Positions 1-12,169 of a stretch of DNA of 64,000 bases are shown here, in pieces; the stretch's first letter is position 1, and every line of letters begins with the position of its first letter. The position numbers were made by a program, and so were the translations under genes. The stretch lies in the NCBI GenBank assembly GCA_018806985.1, contig JADANN010000249.1, positions 149,690 to 213,689 of the forward strand, in the 5' to 3' direction. Below the pieces are notes generated by a model. That model had not been told where the DNA came from, did no database searches, and was given only the letters and a program-made list of their open reading frames with translations. The DNA is from Angiostrongylus vasorum. Its lineage: Eukaryota > Nematoda > Chromadorea > Rhabditida > Metastrongylidae.

Positions 1-74
1 AGTAAACTCAACACAATATTTTTTTCCAATTTGTTACCTAGTGCTTAAGTAATTAATTAAAACAATAAGACAAC

Positions 75-290
75 AAAGCTTTCTGCGTTGATCAGTTCTT
101 CAACGAAGAGCGATCCGACTCTGTTAAGCAACTTTGAATGATTGCATATTTGGCCATTATGATGATCCCGTGCCTTCTTGTCGTTGGAGTGAGTGTTTTC
201 TCTACACAGACCAGTCTGGCGCCAACTTTGCAGACCCTCGAAGATTATAAAAGTTGGTTTCTTCAGAGGTGGTATGGAATCGAACCTGTT
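75..290 (-). repeat. Degenerate SINE S1 copy
   Basis: The stretch CTGCGTTGATCAGTTCTTC followed by a GATTGCATATTTGGCC-type segment matches the 3' half of the S1 SINE copies at 23.3, 24.2, 29.2 and 30.3 kb, in the same minus orientation. The tRNA-like head is eroded. This is an old copy and the outer limits are approximate. Confidence 0.4.
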
Positions 291-299
291 ACCCAATGA

Positions 300-940
300 G
301 TATTACAGGACATCTCTATAACAACTGCGCTAAATTCATGATTAATGAAGGCTAAAAAATCTTATCATGTGACTTTTTTGAGATATTTTATAAGTGTAAG
401 AATGATGTGGTTGTAGACACATCAACCAGTGTTTCTTTTTAAAAATTCTTTTAAGTCTATAGGAAACGTGCCGGTGCTCGTATTTGGTTGTTGTAGCTCA
501 TCAGCACTTGATTTTATAAAGGCAATAATGTAAGCAATGATTTAACTAGGAGGTTTCGCTGCTGCTGATGACATTATCGAACGACCTGTAAATTTCTACT
601 TTCCTTGCTTTTCAGATTTGGGCGAACATCTCGAAGTATTTGCTCATCTGCCAAGCTAACACTATTTTAACAGCAATGTTAAACAACTAAATTTTTATAG
701 CATTCTATCAGACGATTACCATAGCACATTGACTTCTTGCATAGAAAATCTTTGTAGTGCAACGTGGTTTACAACTAAAAACGTCGAGCAGATATTTCTT
801 TACACTACTCGTCTTCAAATCAACTGTGCATAACGTTTCCTCGCCTCCCTCCGTCATAAAGAACGTCTTCGAACTTTTGCCATGTGGGTACGACTTTTCG
901 TGAGCATTGTCGTGTTCTCCATGAATTTCGTTTAATGCTG
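300..940. other. No assignable feature
   Basis: AT-rich sequence with only short chance reading frames. I see no splice-bounded exon, recognisable repeat arm or RNA fold. Confidence 0.5.
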
Positions 941-1147
941 CTTGAGTCGATTTTCACTGGTCCTGGGATAGCCTAGCCAGAGCGCTCCCATTTGGATTGC
1001 AAAGAGTCAACTTTTCCCAGACAAGTTTGATATCAACTGTCTGATCTTGGAGGGATGAGAGGCTTGGTGAACCCACAGCGAGGTGGGATCGGCACTGTGC
1101 CCGCTATGAATGGCATCACTACCATTGCGATACGGGTTTTGTGGGAA
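940..1147 (-). repeat. SINE S2 fragment
   Basis: The tail segment (GGATTGCAAAGAGTCAAC, then the ACAAGTTTGATATC central part) and the head remnant match S2 copies at 14.9, 26.4 and 48.9 kb. Orientation is minus. The A/B-box head ends near 1,145. Confidence 0.5.
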
Positions 1148-1149
1148 TT

Positions 1150-3015
1150 TCATGAAGTATTGTGCAACATGCTGTTATGCAGATGCACTACATGATGGGA
1201 CGATGCGAACTCTCGCAACTAGTCAGTACGTTGCGAACGATTTCATTAAACAGTGGGAAATTCCTTGAACAGTATCATGTTAAGGTTCGAGGAAGCTGGC
1301 TACTCTATTCTCCTTGTAGCGTACACCTTCTCACATTTCCTTAACACTGATTTAAAATATCCTAGAAAAACCTACGAAAATTTAAAAAGGCTGTATTCGG
1401 AACTTATCGACCGTCTTTTTTTCTGGAAAACCTAAAGTGAGAAATATGAAGGTGATTCAATTAAGGGAGGCGGTTATTTGCCAGAACCCTTTGCAGAATA
1501 AGTATTACTTTGAATAGCAGTTGCAGAGTCGAAAACAATTCCTAAGCATTCTGTGCGTAAGTAGAAAATAAACCCTAATGAGAAATCCAGAGGAAATCAC
1601 TTTATGCACTCATTGTTCGTCGCCTATTGCAGAGGATCCCTCGTTTGTTCCTATGTAACACTCCGTCCTTACCAGCTTGAGATGCCCACCGATAGAAGCG
1701 CTACTACCACCTCTTCTGTTAGCCAGAACTACGATTCTGAGTTCCAGTTTTCAGCCTAATTGTAAATATTTTATTGCTAAAGAATTTTGAAATTTCACTA
1801 CCACCTCCAGCAGAAGAATGATGTTAAAAACAACTAATTAAGCAGGAGAACTAATTTATTTCAGGCACGTTCGATTCAGTGTGTTCAACTTTTTTGAACA
1901 TCCAAAGGTTGTTTTGGTAAACTGTAACAATGCTCTCCGCTCATGCCGTATAACAAGTGGGAAAAGTATGGCAATGGGTGGATTGGCTGTGCTATAAAAG
2001 TAATGATAAGCCCAGCCACTATAGGTTTTTACATCGTATTCTTTGAATTAAGAAAATTTTTGCAATAACATGGATTGTCTTTAGAGCCCAAACCCACTCG
2101 TCGGTAATCATCGTCAAGGGTCAAGCATGGTTAGGGCAAATTAATATCAGATGAGAGAAATACCGAATAAATTCAGCATAGAAAGATAGGGTTTTCATGC
2201 ATTCGATATGTCCTTCAAATTCTGAAGAAAATAGTTTATAATTTCCAGCCGGACAAACGACAAACTTTGCTCAATCACCCTTTTTTTTCCTAAAACTTTT
2301 CGACTGTACGACGAAGTATCGCTCTCCTGATAGTCGAAAAGTTATGTGCCACGGTCCAACGAAGGGAACCGGTGGTTATTTGCGGATGAAATCAAGCAAC
2401 TCCCGCACAGAGACTCTGGAGGGATGACGAACACGTAAAACGGGAAATGTCGTCTGCAACCAATACTTATGCACATTCAAATTCCATTTCTAGGTGCCAG
2501 TATTTCAACAGCCTGCATAGGGTGATTTGGTATCTCATGGAATTAACAAGCTCCACGTACGCTGAAGAAAAGCCCGGAGAGCCACTGGTTCACAAGGATA
2601 CGAAGGCTGTTTATGGTAACATGCTGAAATCTGAAAGGAATCTCTGGAAGGAATATGTTAATGATCTGCGCCTTGAATGCACAAATTTCATCACTAGGGT
2701 TTTTTAATGAGATCGTGGTAAACCCTGCTAGAGCATGTAGGTGCGGCGTCATCTACTTGGCCAAGACGTGGAACACCCATTCATTAAACGCAAAAAAATT
2801 CGAAGTGCTGGCTGTTTGAGTCGTGTTCTTGACGGTCTAGAGTAATGTGCCTAGAGTTCGGTCAAAATGAGAAACGACTTAAGTGTGGCCGATCGGGAAG
2901 GAGAAAAATGCTTGAGAAACTTACGAGAACAACGAGCGGAGACATTTGCACTTTTTCGACTCTTTGATGCTTCTTACCCCCCTCGAAATTTCCCACAGGT
3001 ACACTCGAGTCAGGT
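1150..3015. other. No assignable feature
   Basis: Only short unlinked reading frames (60-90 codons) with no recognisable motif or supporting splice signals. Probably intergenic sequence or very old repeats. Confidence 0.4.
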
Positions 3016-3019
3016 TGGC

Positions 3020-3480
3020 TTCTGTTTTGTGTGGCCAGTGCGTAGTGTTATAAAAAACGATATTATCAGCAAAGAGGAAACTGTTTAGTTGTCCACCGAA
3101 GGTTTTCACTTTCACGGTATTTCATTTCGTTTCTAGCATAAAGTTCTTGGAGTTGGTTGTAGATGATTTTGGCGAGATTGCATCGAGCACTATCTTCACG
3201 TCTATGTTATTGATACTAAGGGATGGTGATAAAGTATCTGTGATGTTGTACTGTTCACAGAAGACTATTGTGCTGTGAGTACAGAAGTGTCGGAGTCCGG
3301 AGCTCCCGCGACAGCTTTAACTATGTTAAAGGTTTTTTGCAAGTAAGCATTACGAAGTACCCTATTGCATTTTGTTTCATCATCTTGTGGAAGTGATCTA
3401 TCGTGCAGAGCTGCTTTCGGCGTTCTCCCCCCTCTTATGGGTGTTCTTTTTCTGCGTTCTATCAAATAAACGAGGAATTG
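3020..3480 (-). mobile_element. RTE-type LINE reverse transcriptase fragment
   Basis: On the minus strand the translation contains KKTFN (RT motif A, KKAFD-like), DAISPK (motif B, usually GD.ISPKLF) and LLFADNIVF-like text as SFLFADNIVF (motif C, usually FADDIVL). The order and spacing fit RT domain motifs A to C of an RTE-clade LINE. Stops and frame changes interrupt it, so it is a dead 5'- and 3'-truncated copy. Its family relation to the better RTE copies at 50-62 kb is inferred from motif spelling only. Confidence 0.5.
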
Positions 3481-3959
3481 TTCGTAATATTTAAAGAGAC
3501 TGGGATGGAAGAAAACTTGCATGGCATGGAGTACAATAAACTATAAGTCGTGTTGAAAACTAAAATTATGTATGTTTCACGTCGGCTACAAACTACATCC
3601 TGTTGAGGGGGTTTCCTGCAAAGTACACCGAAATCTGATCCTGGATTGCAAACACAACGTAAAACACGAGACAGGAAATTCTTGCTACTAAAGCTTTGTA
3701 TACCTTGGTGCCAGGTGAGCAAATATTTCAAGATATTCAGTCGAATAAAAAAAGTGAATAGCAGAAGTAGCGCTCACTTAGTCAGCATCACAACCGTCAG
3801 CCGTAACACCGGTCCCTTTAATACCTGCTTTCTTCCAATTGTATTCACAGAATAAACAATTGCAAATTATTAAAAAACATTAGGGTGTAGAGGTTGTTTA
3901 ATTTGTTTAATCGGCCAGTGGCCATATTTTTTAAATGCATGTTGCTAAATAAAAGTGTG

Positions 3960-4165
3960 GTAGGTCCTTTATATCCGATAGCGGATACTGGTTCAACCCT
4001 TTAATAGCGGTCGCAGGTCTTACAAACCAAGGGAAGCTTTTTATAATAGATGTGATAACAATTCTGAGATCCCGAAAGAGTGGTGCCCTTGGTTTCGCTA
4101 CTGCGGGATCGAACTGAGGAATTGTGCCTATTGAACCGCCCTACCATTGTGCTATCTGCCTTCCG
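3960..4165 (-). repeat. tRNA-headed SINE (S2-like)
   Basis: Read on the minus strand it starts with a tRNA-like head: an A-box-like AGCACAATGGTAGGGCGG and, about 30 nt later, a good B box, AGTTCGATCCC. The body resembles the S2 family. The head is among the best preserved pol III promoters in the window. Confidence 0.55.
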
Positions 4166-4416
4166 TTGAAACCATGTGAGAAAGTCCTAAAAACCTGCAA
4201 GAATCCACATTTATATCAGTAAAGATCTAGTAGGATATTTCAAAAAGCTCTATGATGGAGCTTACTTCTCGTTTACCCGATTGCCAGAAAATCTACGAAA
4301 AATGTTGCATTGAACGGATTATCAGTGGGTTTTTTTTTCGCAGTTTGAGTTTGCAGTTCAACGAGTTTTTAGTGCCTAGAAATTTTGGCATGATTGTTCT
4401 CCACATTGGAGTAGTT

Positions 4417-4435
4417 GGAATTATAACATTCAGGT
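4417..4435 (+). promoter_or_regulatory. Probable trans-splice acceptor of astacin copy A
   Basis: AACATTCAG ends two bases before the ATG at 4,436. The same AACATTCAG sits two bases before the ATG of astacin copy B (minus strand, 38,961-38,969). In nematodes an acceptor directly in front of the start codon, with no upstream exon, is typical of spliced-leader addition. The role is inferred from this arrangement. Confidence 0.5.
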
Positions 4436-6284
4436 ATGCGAGTTACTCTACTACTATTCGCAATAACTGTAATGACTCAGTGTGCCATTACTGATGTTGG
4501 AAACCAAATAAAGGACTTCTTTTCTGGTCGTCAAGAATGCCAGAAGACCAGAAACAGTAAACTGCTGAAGTTGGAGGTAAAAGGTCGACTGACGTCATAT
4601 ACTTCAGAAATGCGATTGTTTTCAGGGCCAAAATAACCGTACAGTCTCAGGACCTCGAATCATTCCTTCCGACTCATCTGAAACATTGACGAAACAACTG
4701 AGACCGCATACGGATGAAGATTTGGAAATCAAGCAAGGGCCGAAGGTATTGTTCACCCTCCTATTTATATGCGTGTTTCCTTCAATTATGATTTGCCAAA
4801 TAACTTTTTTCCATTAGTAGGAGATGACGATGAAATCGATGAATTACGGCTCAAAGCTCAATCACCCTATTTTCAAAACGTTTTCTCAAAAGAGGATCTA
4901 GTGGCACTATGCTCAAGAGTGACATCGCGTTGAGAGTTCTCCATTACAGAAAAAAATAATTCAGTGGTACAAGGCGCCATGGTAGATTTTCTTTAGGAAA
5001 CAAGCCAACAAATTCTTAAATGACGTCGCTCGTACAAAAAGGCAGGTGTTGAAGGATAATATCAAGCTGAACTCGACATGGAAGGATGGTGTTTTCTATA
5101 CGTTCAACACTTCAGGTTCGCTTTGACCAACTATCACTTATCACTACGCTATCAAGCACATCTCATCTAAGAACCACAGCCTTTGCTGGAAAAACGAGGC
5201 TGAACAACGAGTGATATTAATGCACTGACTACAACATGACTCGTCTATGACTTGCTTAGATGGCTTATCTTCATGGGTAGTACAGGCCTCAGCATATCGT
5301 CCTTTCGTTTCCCTCTAGCACTAACTTAAACTATGTGGTTGTTTGCTTCCGAACATGGCGTCGTCAACGAAGCATATTCCGTGGCCATGAAATTGTTTCT
5401 GTCTTCGAATGCAGATGGTTGACGAGAACCACATACACGACCGCCCGTCGTTTAAGTGGTCTCCTAAGATGACGCCTGCATCCTCTTCGTGTCCATTCCA
5501 CTGTTCTTTTCATTCTTCTTTCCTTTGTTTTTCGTATTATGTAACCAGCCTATCTGGACTTCACCACTAGTCTGTCTATTCCTGGAACTCGAAGATGCGA
5601 TAAATTACGATATTCTCAGCTACACAGGCTGGCAAACGTTGTGAGTTTCGGAAAAGATGTTTGAGCGCTCTCTGAGAGTTCGCAGAATTTTTCACGTGGC
5701 TGGTGTATTGGCACATCTCTCTGCTGGACAAAAGAGCGATAAGAAAAGAGTTGAGACAAAGGTGAGCACAGAGTTTTGGATCATCAACAGATCAGTGGCT
5801 TTTTGGAGGGGTCCGATTGCGTTCTATGCTGCTTCCATTCTTCCGTCTCATTTCAACCCATGTTGTTTTAGATGTTAATAGAACGTTCAAGGCACAAGCC
5901 TTTGTAATCAAATCCATCAAGTTCGATTATTTATCATTCTCAATATAGTTTCTTCTTAAACTAGGTCGCCGCTCTATCTCTGCGCAGTTCAGTCCTTTCT
6001 TTCGTTTAGATTTGCTCACCGCATATCGTCTCTTCTTCGTTGATATTCCTGAAAAAAACAAAGGATATCAACAGCAAAATGAAGGTTTGACAGCAGTTTA
6101 CCATTAATACGTGTGTCCCCCCTCGTTCCAGTAGAGTGGCTTCATTATTCACTGCGATGCAATTGTAAACAGCTTTGGCCGAATAGTGTCGACTCTCTTT
6201 TCGTACAGGAATGATTAAGGGTCGCTGCAAAAGCTGCGTTTTTTGTGTTGTAAATGCAATAGCAGTCAGCTTGAGTTTTTATTT

Positions 6285-6960
6285 AAAACGGGTCCACGAC
6301 AGCTGATAGGATTGTATTCGCTTCGATGCTGCGACACGCTTTTTTGTAGTTGATAAAGGTTGTGTCAAGAAGCAGGTGGCGCCCCAATAGACTTCTATGA
6401 ATCCAGGGCACGGCATAGATGTAGTCTCTACGGTAGACTTTCCTGTCGTAATCCTTGTTGCTCAAATGATTGTGCTTTTATCTAAAGTTTATGAAATGCG
6501 CAGTACGACAATGTTTGTGAACAAGTTGTAGAGTACACTCAGCAAGCGCATCGGGCGATGATTACGAAGAACTCTTGGGTCGTCCCTTTTGGGCAGGATT
6601 ATTGTTCGCGACGTCCTCCACTGGTCTGCAATTTTATCCTTTTGAAGGCAAGGTGTTATGTGGACTTGGAGAACTACATGCAATCTGTGGCATCCAGCAC
6701 AGTGGAGGTGGACGACGATATTATCTCATCCTAGAGATATGGCTCGCTTCATGCTTTCTATTGCAACTCGAGTTTTAGAAAAAAGAATTCGATGAGGTTT
6801 TTCTCAAACAGAAATATCGGGTCGGGCTCCAAGGTAGTAAATGTTGAGCGAAAAATAGTATAGAACTGTTCCGTTACATAACGGCATCGAAGTCTCCGAC
6901 GACGATTATATATGTTTTCATTGCGGATTACTTCCTCCAACTGGTTGTATAGAACGCTCC
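6285..6960 (-). mobile_element. RTE-type LINE fragment in astacin A intron
   Basis: The minus-strand translation gives DQWRTSRTIILPK..DDP, NHRPMRLLSVLYNLF and further on DTTFINYKKAC.SIE. These correspond to the RTE RT segments W+TS..ILLPKKGDP, NYRPICLLSVLYKLF and motif A (FIDYKKAFDSIE). Several frameshifts separate them. The copy lies antisense inside the large intron of copy A. Confidence 0.6.
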
Positions 6961-7021
6961 CAGTCCGCTGTTTTCTTAATGAGCAAAAGCAAGCCTGTTA
7001 TTACAGCATTTATTCACGATA

Positions 7022-7054
7022 TCTGACATCTCGAAGGTTTCGCTTTCTTCAGAG
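7022..7054 (-). ncRNA. Degenerate hammerhead ribozyme of PLE-1
   Basis: Minus strand: CTGAAGA, a helix II with AGCG/CTTC arms around AAAC, then GAGA in place of the essential GAAA, and a downstream GTC. Same position relative to the element as the intact PLE-3 ribozyme. The changed GAAA box suggests loss of activity. Confidence 0.4.
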
Positions 7055-7194
7055 CCCAGAAAGGTCAAAATGATATGCAATATGCACACACTTTGGTAAA
7101 CTCACAGACAATACGTAATACACAAATATCCACTCGCATAGCAAAAAGCCTTTTTAGACAGTCTCTGTTTTCTTTTTTTGATAAGCTTACGCGA

Positions 7195-7430
7195 GGTTCG
7201 TAAAGGTATTTATTTTCGGGTAACTTTTCGCCGTCTTCGTCTTCATTAGAGCCGAAGATCCGAGTCGATGGTCCACGCTTGTTCTTCGTCTCGATGTGGC
7301 GGCTTCGCCTTAGTGCCGAGTCAGATCTTCCTCAGCGAGCCATCTCCTTTAATGAGGCATACTCATTCACCCAGTCTCTATTTTGTTCTTTATACGGTTT
7401 CCAATTATTTGACGAAGACCAGTAGCACAG
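7195..7430 (-). repeat. TATA-plus-hammerhead module, degenerate copy
   Basis: Minus strand: TATAAAG at 7,394-7,388, then about 139 nt downstream a hammerhead-like core starting CTAATGA (7,249), with GACG/CGGC arms and GAAAA. The intervening sequence is related to the modules at 14.5 and 53.3 kb. Core changes make activity unlikely. Confidence 0.45.
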
Positions 7431-9729
7431 AGTGTTACATGGGTGAGAAACGTGCCTGGTTTATTTCAAAAAAATCAGCCTGAGGCATGAAACGTGGTCA
7501 AGGCGTCGTCACAGGGCACTCCTCCTAACGGCTCACTTTAGGATCATTGGAATTTATCCAAAATGATGCAAAAGTTGTATATGTACATGTTTTGGATTTC
7601 TGTATGAGAATACCAGCTTTTGCTTTAAAATGTTTCACGCTATGACACTAAGTATTGTTCGTTTCCAGCGAAGTGTTCAGCTTCACTTGAAGTTTACGAA
7701 TTAGTTTTTTATACGGATGCAGAGCGGTTTACCCGTTCCATCTAAAGCATTATCCCCAAAAGTTTTTCCAGAGATTAGAGTTACATCGTATACGAACTCA
7801 TGCAATCACCATTTCTACAGTTAGTGCAAATTGTGCAATGTTACATTTTGCACAAGCGGTCATACAGAGCTAGGTGGCGTCTTGAAATGTTCGGTTGTAT
7901 TTCAACCACTGCTACTGATTACTCTAAGCTAGCCTTTTTGAGCAACGTTTTAAAGCAGTATTTATATTGTTGGAAATGAAGGACTGTGCAAACTGGAGCT
8001 TATTACTGCTAGAGTTACCGTTTGGGGGTTTGGATTTTCCTCTGCACCTGTTCAAGGAGTTACAGTTTCGTGGCCAATGGAAATGTCTGCTTGCTTCTGC
8101 AATTTCAAGAATTTTTTTGCTCTCTTCCTATGCTCATGATGGTGGCTATTGGAAACATGTATTTTACAAGCACCCTTTATGTATGTGTGAGGGATGAGAG
8201 GAGAGGTAACGAACCAGTATATTTTTGTTATTTGCCCTTCGGTACCAAATTGTAACGTAGCCATTTTTCATATAGGTTAGTTTCAACGTTGAAAATAGGA
8301 AGCCAGGCTTCAGGGCTAAAGTTCTTAATGGCAAGTCTAAATTTTACTTAAGTTTGTTATTTAAAACTTAAAATTCTAGACAAAGTCGTGCAAAAAATCT
8401 TCAAAATGGGCGCAAAGGTGTGGAGTGATGCCACATGCATCGATTTTATCGAAGACAAAAAATGGTTCGTCGTACATTCCACAAGGAAAAGACGCAATCC
8501 TTTAATATAAAATCTTTGCAGCTCGAGATAAGGTTGTCGTGGTTAAGGAACTTGCAGCTTACTCGGACGTTGGTCGAATCGGTGGCGATCAACCTCTTTC
8601 TCTTTGGGGTAGATTTGACGGTGCGATGCACTTGAACAGCAACCTTAGAAATAACGCGTCTTATCGAAATTTTCCGTATGCTTTTTTACATTTTATTTTT
8701 TGCAACAAACTAGGACGATACTTCAGAAGGGCTCGGCTGTGCATGAGATTGGCCATGTGCTCGGATTTTTTCCACACAATGGAACGATATGATAGAGACA
8801 GTTACATTGTAATTACCATCCATAACGTTGACGTGGGTTATTGCGAGAACAACAGCGCCTGAAACTTTCGAGAAAAGTACTTGTTTAGCCACAGCACAGT
8901 ACAGAGTTTGGAAAACTGAGGAAGAAAACGGCGAATGTTTACGGACTCACGTACGATTACGTGCAGCATCATGCACTATGATGAGCTAAGGTGGACATCA
9001 CGAAATACACGAAAAAAATTAATACTTTCTGCTATGTTTTTAGAGTAGCGTCTCATTTCCTAGTGGCTCTATTAATGGACTACCCACAATGATTGCAACA
9101 AACCCGTATCACCAAAAAAACGATGGGCTCTGAGCTGATTTCGTATTCCGATATTTTCATGATCAACGAACACTACGGATGCAATGGTAGGACCTACAAT
9201 CACTTCATACTACAACTCGATAACAGTGGAATAAAGCTGGATCTTTAGCAATATGCAACAAATCGACATCTGCCAAATGTACTAACGAAGGATATCCTCA
9301 CCCTCGAAACTAGTTCCACATGCATTTGTCCAAGTGGATACGGTGGCACTTTGTGTGATCGGCGGGTAAATAGCAGTATTCAGATGAACATACCTCACAC
9401 GAAGACCAAACCTTTTAGGCCGCCAGGATGTGGAGAGGATCTCGTTGCGACAAGTCGAGAGCAACTCTTGGTCTACAGACTTGGTTTCGGTTCCCGATCT
9501 CAGAGACGAATTCAATTTTTGCAACTATATGATTACGGTAACCATTACCTTCGTTTCAAATAATGTCAGAGCTGAGATATGGGAATGTTTCAGGCGCCTC
9601 AAGGAAAAGAATTGCGGTGGACGTGAAATCGATTTCGCACGGTTACGACGAAGGTGGATGTCGAAAGGAGGAGTCGAGATCGAAAGCTCATACGGATCTG
9701 TAGCCTTCTTTCTGGGTTATTTACGGTGA

Positions 9730-12165
9730 ATTTCTTTAGAAAATTGCTAAAGTGTTTTCTCACGACAGCGACTTTTCCATGTTTTCATTTTAGTTTTTGC
9801 TCGCGATAGAAGGGAACCGAGGAGTGCCAAGCTGTCTCTCATTCCTAAGGTCGTGCCTGTGATCCCTATTTGTCAGAGCTAGCGTCATGCAGACAATCTT
9901 TTACATACCGTGCATTGATTATCTACGGAGTACATTTTCTCTTTTCACAGTTCCACCGCATCCTCGACCATTTCGTTACCAGGGAATGCTTTGGGGAGAA
10001 CATCGTGTTCAAGAAAAATAGACTCCCGCTCTGCTTGCTGTGGAGGTGGCCCATTTTCGTGCTGGCCATGACAAACAGCACGCAATCTTTTACACATATA
10101 GCAGCAATTTTCCTCTCCAGAAAGATGAATTTACCTCATGAAGAAGGCATGCTATGATCTAAGATATAGTTATATATCTCTGTTTGTATATTTGCTCTCC
10201 TTTGATTGGCACCTCCACTAGAGTCCGAGATAGTCAGTTCCAGCTTACGAAAACACTCAAGAGAACTCTTGCCGTTGCCAGACAATGATTTCGTTTGGCG
10301 CTTGGGCTACAAAATGCCAAAAAGTAACAGCGGAATGTTCGCGATTACGTGGCTATCGAACAGCTCCTATCTCACCACTTCCTCACCAGATTTATCACGT
10401 CAATCAGCACTTTTTAGTGCCAGCAACAACGCTCTATTACCGCCCAAAGTTTTCATGTGCAAAACACCAAGGAAATAGCACTAATACGGTGTCAGACAGT
10501 TCATTAAGAATCACTACAGGTCAGATTTTGGAAGGAAAAAACCAATGACTGATGGGGGTGCAATTTCATTGCAATCCTACTACAGTTGAAGTTGGATGCA
10601 AACATATTAAACGACTTTGGCACACCTTCGGAGAAACCACTTACACAAATAGAGCTCAGCAAAACTGTTTCTGTCCGATGACGTCCACAATCATAACACT
10701 ACGCGCAGTCGCAGAATATTAGTCTGATTGACAGCGCACGCCTTCTGGATTCGCAACGCGGTGGCAGTTCGAGTGTATTAATTACCGAGCCGAACACTTT
10801 GAGGAAAGTTTTCCACCGATGTAGCCCAAGCCTACAGGTGGTAGTGGAATGCAACAATGTAACAATGTGCTACAAATGACAAACACATAATGTAAAACTG
10901 CAGAATTGAAAAGCTACCTGAAGTTGAACGAACCGGAACGAACCAAAACTAAGAGCTGACGGAGAAGCGCATTATTGTCCCAGAAGAGGCGGAGCTTGAG
11001 CTGCGTAGTGCTGTTAGGTGTATGCACGTGGATATGGCCAGTCTGGAAAGATAGACTCAAAGCCTTCGCAGCTCGATTGGAGTGTCCTTCGGAAGAGCAA
11101 GCAGCAGAACTTTCCTTAAGAGCAGTGCCATCTAGACGCGGCTGATTCAAGGAACGGTATGGTGAGCGGCGAACGGGTTCATAAAAAAATCGGCGAAATG
11201 GAAGCCTCACAAAGGTTTCTTACAGAGAGACTTTGCCATTTGGAGATGACTAAGCAGTGAGCCACAATCCATTTTCGATGAAGAATACTAAATAGAGAAA
11301 TAATAAACATAGAGTTGGCTGATAACCATTGAGAATGTTCTCTATGTCCTGTGAAACACTATATTGGCAGAAGCAATCAAAATCGTCTCTGAAAGCCCCA
11401 GAAATGCTATTCTAAGTTGTAGATTATTTTGCCAATCTATTGGTTTAAGCCTCAACGCAGAAATAGCACTGCTGTTGTAACCTACAATAAGAATGGCATA
11501 CGTCCTCATTTCTCCAAAACAAATGAAACCCCAAGCCTGTAATGGCACATGCTTCACACTAAATCGGTAAACAGCGGTGCCTGAGAATCGTCACCTTGCT
11601 CCGCATGTCTCAGCTTCAAGAAATCACAGCCAAACGAACTTTGCTAGAGTCAAGGCAGCTTCGCTGATAATGCACCAAGAAAATCTTCAAGGTCACTCGT
11701 GATTGGGGTGCATAACAATACCTGAGAGTGCGCGTTCGCTATTAGAATTCGGCCCAAGTTTTGTGGCATCACAACCCATTTCTAAAACGACCCTGCGTAG
11801 ATGTAGCATGCGTAACTTATGAGCTTCAAGATTCACTCTCATCAGGCCAAACAGAAACATCACGAGGTGGAAAACCAAGAGGCGGCGACATTACCACCAT
11901 CGCCTTTCCCTAGAAACGTCTTTTAGACAGCAGGACACCCAACGACGGAATTCGACACAAAAATTCCGCGCATGTTTTCGGACGACGCTCTCGACGACTA
12001 CTTCTACCGCGATAGAAGGTGTCTTTAACCTCACAGCCGCACAAAAGTGCGTGCAGTGCGGAAATTAGAGATTTATACTAAATTCAGAGACCATTAGGTA
12101 TACCAAAGCTAGTGATGGGAGGCAGCTCCGTTCGCAGTTATTCCCCACCAGCTAGATGGGTAAGA
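9730..12165. other. No confidently assignable feature
   Basis: Two overlapping 87-98 codon frames near 10.2-10.5 kb (+) and 10.9-11.2 kb (-) have no motif I recognise. The missing last CUB exon of astacin A should lie just after 9,725 but I could not identify it. Otherwise no structure seen. Confidence 0.4.
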
Positions 12166-12169
12166 TAAC

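Larger units (their letters stand above)
6995..8275 (-). mobile_element. Penelope-like element remnant (PLE-1)
   Basis: The minus strand is collinear with the 3' half of PLE-3 (34.6-36.9 kb). The segment at 7,535-7,575 matches the end of its GIY-YIG region, and 7,967-8,264 (GACKIHVSNS) matches the linker between RT and endonuclease (GACEKHVSNS in PLE-3). A hammerhead-like motif lies at its 3' side (7,022-7,052). The reading frame is heavily eroded and a TATA-hammerhead module (7,195-7,430) is embedded. It lies in the large intron of astacin A. Confidence 0.55.
4436..9725 (+). pseudogene. Astacin metalloprotease copy A (signal peptide, propeptide, astacin, EGF, CUB), disrupted
   Basis: Astacins are secreted zinc endopeptidases; worm parasites release them into host tissue or use them in moulting. 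Exon 1 (4,436-4,576, 47 codons) begins with signal peptide MRVTLLLFAITVMTQC. Propeptide exons are 4,626-4,745 and about 4,821-4,890. Exon 4,997-5,115 carries the furin-like RTKRQ and the mature start STWKDGVFYTF. After a 3.3-kb intron filled with transposon remnants come 8,380 on (DATCIDF), 8,522-8,620, about 8,730-8,990 (HEIGHVLGFF zinc site, then a one-base shift before HTMERYDRD), 9,064-9,186, 9,249-9,365 (EGF, CICPSGYGG), 9,419-9,537 and 9,594-9,725 (CUB). Frameshifts lie at the zinc motif, the Met-turn, an A7 run near 9,113, in the EGF and in the CUB. The final CUB exon was not found. Almost certainly a pseudogene unless the frame breaks are sequence errors. Confidence 0.8.
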
